From Aliamphritea ceti (GTDB lineage: Bacteria > Pseudomonadota > Gammaproteobacteria > Pseudomonadales > Balneatricaceae): a DNA stretch of 64,000 bases. The notes under the pieces were generated by a model. It did no database searches, was not told the DNA's origin, and was given only the letters and a program-made list of their open reading frames with translations. The DNA lies in NCBI RefSeq assembly GCF_024347215.1, contig NZ_AP025282.1, positions 1,178,001 through 1,242,000 on the forward strand. Reading direction: 5' to 3'. Both the position numbers and the translations under genes were made by a program. This document shows positions 57,041 to 64,000 of the stretch, piece after piece (within the stretch, counting starts at the first letter, position 1; each line of letters starts with the position of its first letter).

Positions 57041-58270
57041 TTATTTAGACTGTAATGATTTTTCTTGAAGCATAATTAAGAAGTTATTGAATATTTTTTG
57101 CATCTGAGGGCGTTTGTAAGGATAAACTTCACTGCTATCCATGTCGTGAATATTTAGTGATGCACCTACTTCAAATATCAGTAGTTTGCCATCCAGTGTT
57201 TCACTGCAATCCATTCCGAAATAGTCCAGACCGACTGTTTCATGCAGCGTTCTGATCGCTGCTTCATGCCGTTTGGCAAAACCTTGTCTGAAGTTGCCCA
57301 TTGCGCCGGCTTCCTCGAAACGTTTAGCGGCACTTTGCTCCATACCGGCATTACCGTAATGTACCATCCAGTGATCAGATACAGCCATGTGGGCCAGTTC
57401 AGGCTGACCGTCAATCATCACGACTCGGTATTTACGGAACTGACCATCATTGCTGCGATAATCTACATAGCGGGAAACAAAGAATTCCGGATCCGCATAG
57501 CGTTGCAGATAATCCAGTAAAGCTTCAGGCTTATCCAGTTTTTCAAGGCCTTGTCCGGCGTGAGAGTCTACCGGGCGAATAATAACCGGCATATCACCAT
57601 CTACGATCAGTTCATCCAGAGGGGGATTGCCAGCGGCAACCTTTGATAGCTCTTCACGACTTACCCGAATAGTAATCGGCATGTCTATATGTTGCTGGTT
57701 TTGTAACTGATGACATATCAGATCCCGTCCCAGTACACTTATCGGAGCGGGCAGGTTGAGTAGCGGACGTGGCCAGAGATCAGCCCAGCTGTTGATATAG
57801 TCCAGCGTGGCGAGATTTCGGTCCAGTTCACTTAAGGCTACAATCGCAATGTCGTGATCAGGCAGTTCCTGCGGAAAAGGTAAAGCAGGATCCACGTAGA
57901 GAAGTTGCATACTAAAGCCCGCACCTTCGGCAATGAATTCCAGTGGTGTGTTAGTCATCAGGTTGCCGGGTGAAACTAATGCCAGTAGACGCACAGCATG
58001 GCGTTTTACTGAGGGCTCCAGATAATAGTGCTGCTGAATATCCAGAGCCTGCTGCTGAACCGCAACTCCGGTGTCCTGCTGGCCACGCAACTGGAGAAGA
58101 ATCGACAGGTCTATAAGTGCCTGAGCATCACCTTTTCCGCCACGATCGATAAACTCGAGACCGAGATCGGTAAGGTCTTCACCGTGAAAAACCCGGGTCA
58201 TTAAATTCGCCAGGCCATGCAAGTGAGGCGCCTGTAGTTTTGGATTGAATTGCGGAGCCGGATTATTCAT
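57041..58270 (-). CDS. ATP-grasp enzyme with TPR-like N-terminus
   Basis: A 409-residue soluble protein. The N-terminal part (about 20-90) is helical and TPR/Sel1-like (ALIDLSILLQLRGQQDTGVA). The middle holds a preATP-grasp-like alpha/beta region. The C-terminal ATP-grasp domain (about 200-400) has PVIIRPVDSHAGQGLEKL and KYRVVMIDGQPELAHMAVS. The metal-binding ending is DYFGMDCSETLDGKLLIFEV, then a Gly-Ala-Ser-Leu-Asn-Ile stretch. It resembles RimK/glutathione-synthetase ligases that join a carboxylate to an amine. Substrate is unknown. It is monocistronic, with no biosynthetic neighbours. Confidence 0.8.
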   Translation of the reverse strand: MNNPAPQFNPKLQAPHLHGLANLMTRVFHGEDLTDLGLEFIDRGGKGDAQALIDLSILLQLRGQQDTGVAVQQQALDIQQHYYLEPSVKRHAVRLLALVSPGNLMTNTPLEFIAEGAGFSMQLLYVDPALPFPQELPDHDIAIVALSELDRNLATLDYINSWADLWPRPLLNLPAPISVLGRDLICHQLQNQQHIDMPITIRVSREELSKVAAGNPPLDELIVDGDMPVIIRPVDSHAGQGLEKLDKPEALLDYLQRYADPEFFVSRYVDYRSNDGQFRKYRVVMIDGQPELAHMAVSDHWMVHYGNAGMEQSAAKRFEEAGAMGNFRQGFAKRHEAAIRTLHETVGLDYFGMDCSETLDGKLLIFEVGASLNIHDMDSSEVYPYKRPQMQKIFNNFLIMLQEKSLQSK

Positions 58271-58675
58271 GGCAATCCCTACATCTATTAACCAGGTAGA
58301 AGCCTGGCTTTGTAACAGACGTAAGAAGCAAGACTTATGCCACTAAAGAATAGTATCTGATTAATACGTAAAGATTCCCAATTGAGGTGAGCAGTTATAG
58401 AGGTGAATAGCTTTCTGATACCTTATTAAGTCTGTTTATTAGTGAGTGTGGTAGTAGTGGGTACTTACTTAATTCGTTGCTGCTTGCTTAACAGGATTGA
58501 AGGTAGTGCTTTTTTTCTTATCAAAGATGAAGGTTCCGGATGATTTATTTGCCGCTTTTGGTTGCTGAGCGGCAATTTCTCGCCGTAGTCAGATCAATAC
58601 TTTGTGATACCACGCTTGCTCCTGATACGCTTAGTTTATATATTGCCCGCATAATTAAGTTGAGGAAGTCCTTAG
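58271..58675. other. 405-bp intergenic region before sdhE
   Basis: No credible gene. It must contain the promoter of the ATP-grasp gene on the minus strand, which I could not pin down. It has a 7-bp inverted repeat TTGCCGC / GCGGCAA (58549-58555 and 58569-58575) without a clear T-run, and a predicted sdhE promoter. Confidence 0.6.
58616..58644 (+). promoter_or_regulatory. Predicted sdhE promoter
   Basis: TTGCTC (58616-58621) and TATATT (58639-58644) are spaced by 17 bp, 31 bp before the sdhE start. Confidence 0.5.
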
Positions 58676-58936
58676 ATGTATACAGAAGAAGATGTGCGAC
58701 GTTTAAAGTGGCAAAGCCGGCGCGGTATGCTGGAGCTTGATGTTCTGTTTGTGCCATTTGTTGAAGAAGCTTTTTCTGATCTTGATGAAACTGATAAGGA
58801 TAGCTTCGTTAAACTGCTTACCTGTGAAGATACGGATTTGTTTGTCTGGATGATGGAGCGGGAAGAGCCTTCTGATCCGGATTTAAAGCGCATCGTTCGA
58901 ATAATTCTTGACCGTGTTCAGCCCGCAGCAAGTTGA
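58676..58936 (+). CDS. sdhE: Succinate dehydrogenase FAD assembly factor SdhE
   Basis: Small helical protein that promotes covalent flavin attachment to SdhA and FrdA. The RGxxE signature is present in SRRGMLELDVLFVPF. The C-terminus has FVWMMEREEPSDPDLKRIV, as usual. Length is 86 residues (88 in E. coli). A good ribosome site (GAGGAAG) precedes the ATG. It overlaps the next gene, its usual partner ygfX. Confidence 0.95.
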   Translation: MYTEEDVRRLKWQSRRGMLELDVLFVPFVEEAFSDLDETDKDSFVKLLTCEDTDLFVWMMEREEPSDPDLKRIVRIILDRVQPAAS

Positions 58937-59381
58937 GCTGACCCCTTCACGTCGGCTCGGAGCGGTGTTCTTTGGGCTGGCGTTAATGACTGCTTATAGT
59001 CTTTGGCTGGTCATGATGCCCTGGTTCGTTTATGTACTATTGTATCCCGTCTTATTTGTGCTGTTAAACAGATGGCGGCGTCGTTATGTTTCATTAGAAA
59101 AAGAAAATTCTGTTTTGCGGTTACGTTGGCAGGCGAAGGAGCGGACGTTAGATTTGCGTCTGCAATCAGGTCAATGGCTGAACGTAACAGAAATAGAGCA
59201 ACGAGTGATCTGGCCCTGGCTGACCGGCCTGCGCGTCAGGGTTGAACATCCGGAAATACAGGTTCTAAATATACTGGTATTACCGGATTCAGTGGCTTCA
59301 CGAGGGCAGTACAGGCAGTTCAGAGTGATGTGCCGGTTTGCACGGGTACGTAATACGCAGGCAGAAACCGGTATTTTATAG
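58914..59381 (+). CDS. ygfX: YgfX-family membrane protein
   Basis: A 155-residue protein with two membrane helices near the N-terminus (about 17-33 and 37-51) and a basic stretch (LLNRWRRRYV). A cytosolic beta-rich C-terminus with conserved tryptophans follows. E. coli YgfX (CptA) was reported as a toxin with sdhE (CptB) as partner, though the toxin role is debated. Start is uncertain: GTG at 58914 or TTG at 58908, both inside sdhE, give translational coupling. It converges on nadB with an 18-bp gap. Confidence 0.75.
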   Translation: MFSPQQVELTPSRRLGAVFFGLALMTAYSLWLVMMPWFVYVLLYPVLFVLLNRWRRRYVSLEKENSVLRLRWQAKERTLDLRLQSGQWLNVTEIEQRVIWPWLTGLRVRVEHPEIQVLNILVLPDSVASRGQYRQFRVMCRFARVRNTQAETGIL

Positions 59382-59399
59382 TATCTCTGAATGAATCGA

Positions 59400-60992
59400 T
59401 TACCAGTCGTAGTTGACCGGGGTAAGAATACTGTCGCGTGGTTCTGCATGGGTGTCTGGATAGTCCAGTGTATAGTGCAGGCCACGGCTTTCCTTGCGCA
59501 ACATCGCGCAGCGGATAATCAGATCAGCAACCACAGCCAGATTACGTAATTCAAGTAAGTCACGGCTGATCTTATAGTTGCTGTAATAGTCGGTGATTTC
59601 CTGTTGTAACAAATCCACCCTGTGTTTAGCTCGCTGTAATCGTTTATCGGTTCGTACTATACCGACGTAATCCCACATAAAACGGCGCAGCTCATCCCAG
59701 TTATGAGCAATGATTACATCTTCGTCCGAATCGGTAACCTGAGATTCATCCCAACCGGGAATTTCTGGTAATTCGCAACTTTCTTTTAATGTTTGGCTTA
59801 TATGCTGAGCAGCAGAAGATGCATAAACAATGCATTCAAGCAGGGAGTTACTGGCAAGGCGGTTTGCTCCGTGCAACCCGGTAAATGCTGTTTCGCCAAC
59901 TGCGTACAGTCCCTCGATGTCTGTACAGCCGTGTTTGTCAGTCATGATGCCGCCACATGTGTAGTGAGCGGCAGGCACCACGGGAATCGGTTGTTTCGTA
60001 ATGTCTATGCCGTAGCTCAGGCAGCGCTCATAGATAGTCGGAAAATGCTGTTTGATGAATGCTTCCGGCTTATGCGAAATATCCAGAAATAAGCAATCAG
60101 AGCCAAGCCGTTTCATTTCATGGTCTATTGCTCTGGCAACAATGTCCCGGGGAGCTAACTCTCCACGGGCATCAAACTTATCCATAAAGCGTCTGCCATT
60201 GGGCAATAATAATTTACCGCCTTCGCCCCGTACTGCTTCAGTGATCAGGAATGACTTGGCCTGAGGGTGGTACAAACAGGTTGGGTGAAATTGATTGAAT
60301 TCGAGGTTGCTGACTCTGCAACCTGCTCGCCATGCTATTGCAATACCATCGCCGGAAGCACCGTCAGAATTACTGGTGTAAAGGTAGGCTTTACTTGCGC
60401 CGCCGGTGGCAAGTACAACGGAACGAGCTTTAAATACGTCGACCTTTTCGGTTTTGTTGTTTAGTACGTAAGCGCCGATGCAGGCGTTACTCGCCAGATT
60501 AAGTTTACGCCGGGTAATCAGGTCAACAGCTATACAGTCTTCAAACAGGTCAATATTTGCGCTTTCAGCTGCTCGTTGAATCAGGGTTTGCTGAATAGCT
60601 TGCCCAGTAGCGTCTGCCGAATGAATAATACGGCGATGGCTGTGGCCACCTTCTTTTGTCAGATGATACTCACCATCCTGTTGGGTAAAGGGCACACCCT
60701 GTTCAATTAACCAGTCGATGCTACTTTTGCCCTGTTCTACGGTAAAGCTTACGGCGTCAGGGCGGCTTAGATTTACACCGGCGGTCATAGTGTCGTCAAT
60801 ATGTGCCTGAGGTGTGTCTGTGTTGTCGAGTACTGCAGCGATACCTCCCTGTGCCTGATAGGTTGAGCCACTGGTGAGGTCAGCTTTGCTCAATACGGCG
60901 ATCTTGTATTGGTCTGACAGTTGTAGTGCCAGGCCAAGACCTGACGCACCGCTGCCAATAATTAAAACGTCGTATTGAAATTCTTTACCCAT
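59400..60992 (-). CDS. nadB: L-aspartate oxidase
   Basis: FAD enzyme that oxidises aspartate to iminoaspartate in NAD synthesis, working with NadA. The FAD site is VLIIGSGASGLGLALQL. The active-site segments are EGGHSHRRIIHSADATGQA and PAAHYTCGGIMTD. The capping domain ends GANRLASNSLLECIVYASSA. The ATG at 60992 gives 530 residues (540 in E. coli); an upstream TTG is not supported. It is divergent from rpoE, a conserved arrangement in Pseudomonas and E. coli. Confidence 0.96.
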   Translation of the reverse strand: MGKEFQYDVLIIGSGASGLGLALQLSDQYKIAVLSKADLTSGSTYQAQGGIAAVLDNTDTPQAHIDDTMTAGVNLSRPDAVSFTVEQGKSSIDWLIEQGVPFTQQDGEYHLTKEGGHSHRRIIHSADATGQAIQQTLIQRAAESANIDLFEDCIAVDLITRRKLNLASNACIGAYVLNNKTEKVDVFKARSVVLATGGASKAYLYTSNSDGASGDGIAIAWRAGCRVSNLEFNQFHPTCLYHPQAKSFLITEAVRGEGGKLLLPNGRRFMDKFDARGELAPRDIVARAIDHEMKRLGSDCLFLDISHKPEAFIKQHFPTIYERCLSYGIDITKQPIPVVPAAHYTCGGIMTDKHGCTDIEGLYAVGETAFTGLHGANRLASNSLLECIVYASSAAQHISQTLKESCELPEIPGWDESQVTDSDEDVIIAHNWDELRRFMWDYVGIVRTDKRLQRAKHRVDLLQQEITDYYSNYKISRDLLELRNLAVVADLIIRCAMLRKESRGLHYTLDYPDTHAEPRDSILTPVNYDW

Positions 60993-61110
60993 GAGAGAGA
61001 TCCACAAACAGGAAGCTATTAATCAGCTGCTAATTATTGCCTGAACTGGTGGTCGTAACCAGTCAGAAATAATAATTCCGAAAAATAATTATGAAAAACA
61101 TGACACATGT

Positions 61111-61139
61111 GGAACTTAACGTGCCAGGGGTGTTCTTAA
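61111..61139 (+). promoter_or_regulatory. Sigma-E autoregulated promoter of rpoE
   Basis: GGAACTT (61111-61117), a 16-bp spacer and TCTTAA (61134-61139) match the sigma-E consensus GGAACTT-N16-TCNAA well. It lies about 110 bp before rpoE. This predicts positive autoregulation of the stress operon. Confidence 0.7.
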
Positions 61140-61248
61140 TCTATGATTTAGCGATCATAAAGTGAATTGATTGCAGGGCAGGCATTCATTTTTTCCTGCG
61201 GGCTGAATAAGATAGCCGTTATTGTAGATTTTTGTATTAAGGAAACGA

Positions 61249-61833
61249 ATGTCTAGCGAAAGCCAAGCATCGGTTGATCAGAGGTTGGTTGAGCGGGTTC
61301 AAGCGGGTGATAAGACCGCCTTTGATCTGTTGGTTAAAAAATACCAACATAAGATTATTGGCCTTATTGGTCGTTATGTATACGACCATCATGAGGCAAT
61401 GGATGTTTCACAGGAAGCATTTATTAAAGCATATCGTGCGTTACCTAAGTTTCGCGGCGATAGTGCGTTTTATACATGGCTGTACCGGATAGCTATCAAC
61501 ACTGCTAAGAACCATCTGGTTGCTAAGGGCCGGCGTCCACCCGATATGGATGTGGATGTTGATGATGCTCATCAGTTGGAAAGTGGCCGGGGTTTAAGAG
61601 ATATTGAGAATCCGGAAAACAACTTATACCGAGATGAGTTGTCACAGATTGTAAGAAGGACATTAGATAAGCTCCCTGAAGATTTACGCGCAGCTTTATC
61701 GTTGCGTGAGTTTGAAGGACTGAGCTATGAAGATATCGCGAATATTATGGATTGCCCGGTGGGTACCGTGCGTTCCCGAATATTCCGGGCACGGGAAGCA
61801 ATCGATAAAGAAATTGCTCCGTTTATACAATAG
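61249..61833 (+). CDS. rpoE: Envelope-stress sigma factor RpoE (AlgU)
   Basis: ECF sigma factor of the RpoE/AlgU group. Region 2 has FDLLVKKYQHKIIGLI and VYDHHEAMDVSQEAFIKAYR. Region 4 has LREFEGLSYEDIANIMDCPV and GTVRSRIFRAREAI. Length is 194 residues (191 in E. coli). It controls outer-membrane protein homeostasis and, in Pseudomonas, alginate. It is followed by its anti-sigma gene. Confidence 0.97.
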   Translation: MSSESQASVDQRLVERVQAGDKTAFDLLVKKYQHKIIGLIGRYVYDHHEAMDVSQEAFIKAYRALPKFRGDSAFYTWLYRIAINTAKNHLVAKGRRPPDMDVDVDDAHQLESGRGLRDIENPENNLYRDELSQIVRRTLDKLPEDLRAALSLREFEGLSYEDIANIMDCPVGTVRSRIFRAREAIDKEIAPFIQ

Positions 61834-61908
61834 CGGTCTGTAAAGGCTCGCAGTTGTATATGGAAAAGGTGAAATGCGTACTACTTTTAGTGTGTGAGGA
61901 GATCAGCA

Positions 61909-62748
61909 ATGAGTGATCATCAGCAAGAGACTATCTCTGCTTTGATGGATAATGAAGTCAGCGAGCTGGAATTAAGAAGTTTGCTGAAACGGCTGCCAGA
62001 AGATCAGCAGTCCGGTGAACAATGGCAACGTTACCATTTGGCGAGTTCTGTTTTGAGGCAGGATGAGTCCCCGGTTGTTATGGATATCAGCAATTCCGTT
62101 ATGGCCGCATTGGATGATGAGCCGACTTATACAATGAAACCTGGTGCTGACACTACAGCCGCCAGAACGATTGGTTGGCGAGAATATTTGCTGAAGCCGG
62201 TTGCAAGTATGGCAATGGCAGCTTCTGTAACTGCTGTGGTTATTCTTGGCGCCCAGCAGTATAACGTCGGTACTGTTGAAGACGGTTTGGCTCAGAGTAC
62301 GCCTAATACCGGCTTTATTCTGCCGAGCACAACGTCTACTTCGGATGTGTTGCCGGCACAGTTTGGCGATCGTACGGTTAACACTGCTGAAGGTGAGCCG
62401 GATGTTATTCGTTTGAACCAAAGCCTGACTAAGTATATTAAGCAGCATGAAACACTGGTTGCTGCAGATGCTTCTTCCTGGCAGCCGAAGTGGGTACCAG
62501 AAGGTTATTCTCCGGTGAAGAACGGACGTACTTCTACAGCTGAAGTTGCTGTGTTCTCAAACGGTAAGAACGCTTTTACCGTATGTGTTGAAGAGCTTAA
62601 ACAGCAGGCTTCTCTGGAAGGCGTAACGCGGGTCGGTGATGTTGTTGCCGTCGGTAAAGCTCAGGATGACCGTTTCATCACTGTTGTGGGTGATGTACCT
62701 TTAACTGTTGCGGATCGTATTGCGAATTCAGTTAAAGCAAAAGACTGA
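61909..62748 (+). CDS. rseA: Anti-sigma-E factor RseA fused to an RseB C-terminal-like domain
   Basis: A 279-residue inner-membrane protein. Residues 1-75 are the RseA sigma-binding domain (ETISALMDNEVSELELRSLL; WQRYHLASSVLR). One membrane helix lies at about 98-114. A flexible periplasmic part leads to an RseA-like ending (RLNQSLTKYIKQHE, 168-181). Beyond it, residues 190-279 resemble the RseB/MucB C-terminal domain: WQPKWVPEGYSPV, then FSNGKNAFTVCVE and ITVVGDVPLTVADRIANSV. RseA is normally about 200-216 residues. No separate rseB follows. RseB's large N-terminal lipid-sensing domain is absent from this window. Confidence 0.88.
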   Translation: MSDHQQETISALMDNEVSELELRSLLKRLPEDQQSGEQWQRYHLASSVLRQDESPVVMDISNSVMAALDDEPTYTMKPGADTTAARTIGWREYLLKPVASMAMAASVTAVVILGAQQYNVGTVEDGLAQSTPNTGFILPSTTSTSDVLPAQFGDRTVNTAEGEPDVIRLNQSLTKYIKQHETLVAADASSWQPKWVPEGYSPVKNGRTSTAEVAVFSNGKNAFTVCVEELKQQASLEGVTRVGDVVAVGKAQDDRFITVVGDVPLTVADRIANSVKAKD

Positions 62749-62796
62749 TCAGTTATACTACTGATCAATTAATTGTTGATTGAATAGATCCTGAAC

Positions 62797-63240
62797 ATGA
62801 TTGAAGAAGTTGGCCGGGTTATCTCCGTTGAAAAAGATAACCTGGTAGTAGAAACGATTAAACAGAGCAGTTGCTCTACCTGTAGTGCGCAAAAAAATTG
62901 TGGACAGAGCCTGTTGGCGAAGATAGGTGATGGTCGAAAATTACAAATTGCTGTCGATAACCCTGATCATCTTAAAGTTAAGTTGGATGATCAGGTTGTG
63001 CTGGGTGTCGAAGAAAGCACCTTTCTCAGCGCATCTTTACTGATTTATTTATTACCTTTAGTGGCAATGTTTGTGTTGGCTTTTGTTGCACAGACAGCTG
63101 CTCTCTCAGAACCTGTTGTTATTCTTAGTGCGCTGGCAGGATTGCTGGTGGGGTTTCTTGCGGTTCGGCTAATTGGCCGGCGCTTTGGCAAAAACTGTCG
63201 CTTCCAGCCTGTGTTATTACGCGTTGTTACTCATACTTAA
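62797..63240 (+). CDS. rseC: RseC/MucC family protein
   Basis: A 147-residue inner-membrane protein of the SoxR-reducing/RseC family. The cytosolic N-terminus carries a cysteine cluster (SSCSTCSAQKNCGQSLL) likely to bind a redox cofactor. Two membrane helices follow (about 88-105 and 108-124). In E. coli it is the fourth gene of the rpoE operon. It lies here directly after the RseA fusion gene. Confidence 0.92.
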   Translation: MIEEVGRVISVEKDNLVVETIKQSSCSTCSAQKNCGQSLLAKIGDGRKLQIAVDNPDHLKVKLDDQVVLGVEESTFLSASLLIYLLPLVAMFVLAFVAQTAALSEPVVILSALAGLLVGFLAVRLIGRRFGKNCRFQPVLLRVVTHT

Positions 63241-63263
63241 TGTCGATGATTCAAGGATCTCTT

Positions 63264-64000
63264 ATGAAATCATTACATAAGCTCGTCAGCTTTATAGTTC
63301 TGTTCATCATTATTACGCCGGCACAAGCGGCCTTACCTGAGTTCAGAGACTTAGTGAAAAAAGCCTCACCGGCAGTGGTGAACATTAGTACTACTCAGGT
63401 GCAATCACAGCGACAAAGTAATTTCCCTGAATTTGAAGGTCCAAACGGTGAGCAGATACCGGAAATATTCCGGCATTTTTTCCGTTTACCTCCGGGTAGT
63501 GAGGGTTCTCAGCCGCGTCGTCAGACTCCTCAGTCACTGGGATCGGGTTTTATTATCTCGGATGACGGCTACATTCTTACCAATCACCATGTGATTAAAG
63601 ATGCAGATGAAGTCATTGTGCGTCTTAATGACCGTCGTCAGTTAGATGCAATAGTGGTCGGCTCGGATGAACGCTCGGATGTCGCGTTACTTAAAATAGA
63701 TGCCAGCAATTTACCTACCGTGCCAATGGGGAACTCAGATAAAGCTGAAGTAGGTGAATGGGTATTAGCTATTGGTTCGCCGTTCGGCTTTGATTACTCG
63801 GTAACGGCAGGAATTATCAGTGCAACTGACCGTAGTTTGTCGAATGGAACCTATGTACCTTTTATTCAGACGGATGTAGCGATTAACCCAGGTAACTCCG
63901 GTGGTCCATTGTTTAATCTGGATGGCGAAGTTATAGGTATTAATTCACAGATTTATACCCGTTCAGGCGGTTTTATGGGGCTTTCATTTGCGATCCCAAT
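63264..64000 (+). CDS. mucD: DegP/DegQ-family serine protease MucD (3' end cut by window)
   Basis: The first 245 residues of a periplasmic HtrA protease-chaperone. A signal peptide (1-22, ending PAQA before ALP) is followed by the trypsin-like domain. The catalytic triad is His109 (TNHHV), Asp139 (SDVALLKI) and Ser212 (NPGNSGGPLF). PDZ domains would lie beyond the window. In Pseudomonas mucD ends the algU-mucABCD operon and restrains AlgU, so the call fits its place. The ATG follows AAGGATCT. Confidence 0.93.
   Translation, partial: MKSLHKLVSFIVLFIIITPAQAALPEFRDLVKKASPAVVNISTTQVQSQRQSNFPEFEGPNGEQIPEIFRHFFRLPPGSEGSQPRRQTPQSLGSGFIISDDGYILTNHHVIKDADEVIVRLNDRRQLDAIVVGSDERSDVALLKIDASNLPTVPMGNSDKAEVGEWVLAIGSPFGFDYSVTAGIISATDRSLSNGTYVPFIQTDVAINPGNSGGPLFNLDGEVIGINSQIYTRSGGFMGLSFAIP

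Noticed and set aside
58540..58740. 66-codon frame upstream of and overlapping sdhE
   Set aside because: It overlaps sdhE out of frame, has no good ribosome site and contains the predicted promoter.

Overview
The window looks like chromosomal core DNA of a marine gammaproteobacterium of the Oceanospirillales type. The evidence is the 16S gene, a Na+/H+ antiporter, and gene blocks ordered much as in Pseudomonas and relatives (queG/nnr-tsaE-amiB-mutL-miaA-hfq-hflX-hflKC; isc-ndk-rlmN-pilW-rodZ-hisS-bamB-der; sdhE/nadB/rpoE-rse-mucD). The family and genus are inference, because no database search was possible. Nothing suggests a phage, integron, insertion sequence or CRISPR array.

Layout. 1-2.9 kb: a truncated LysR regulator divergent from an NhaC antiporter, then an unknown cupin-like gene. 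3.0-9.2 kb (minus strand): rsgA, an HDOD signalling protein, a rhodanese, psd, ygfZ and an unknown gene coupled to ygfZ. 9.4-12.7 kb: orn and a large chemoreceptor. 12.8-27.1 kb: queG divergent from a long run ending in hisZ and purA, covering metabolite repair, tRNA t6A and i6A modification, cell-wall amidase, mismatch repair, Hfq and membrane-protease control. 27.2-43.0 kb: suhB divergent from trmJ, the full isc iron-sulfur operon with an IscR-type operator, ndk, rlmN, pilW, rodZ, hisS, yfgM, bamB and der. 43.1-48.9 kb: one rRNA operon with two promoters, boxA sites, 16S, a single tRNA-Ile, 23S, 5S and a strong terminator.

49.1-58.3 kb is the most strain-variable part. It holds a PAS-GGDEF-EAL protein, a TlpA-like thioredoxin, an isochorismatase-like hydrolase, a DUF3524/QTMAN-like glycosyltransferase, an M20 amidohydrolase paired with an EamA exporter beside an AraC regulator, and a lone ATP-grasp enzyme. 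58.7-64 kb: sdhE-ygfX converging on nadB, then the envelope-stress operon rpoE-rseA-rseC-mucD, which runs off the end.

Most worth a second look: (i) the anti-sigma factor after rpoE carries a C-terminal domain like that of RseB, and no separate rseB follows; (ii) IscR has a 15-bp tandem duplication that lengthens the spacing between its first two cluster-binding cysteines; (iii) a bacterial homologue of the queuosine mannosyltransferase lies in the same window as queG; (iv) SuhB has lost one of its catalytic aspartates; (v) the rRNA operon lacks the usual tRNA-Ala and has two adjacent hairpins between its promoters.
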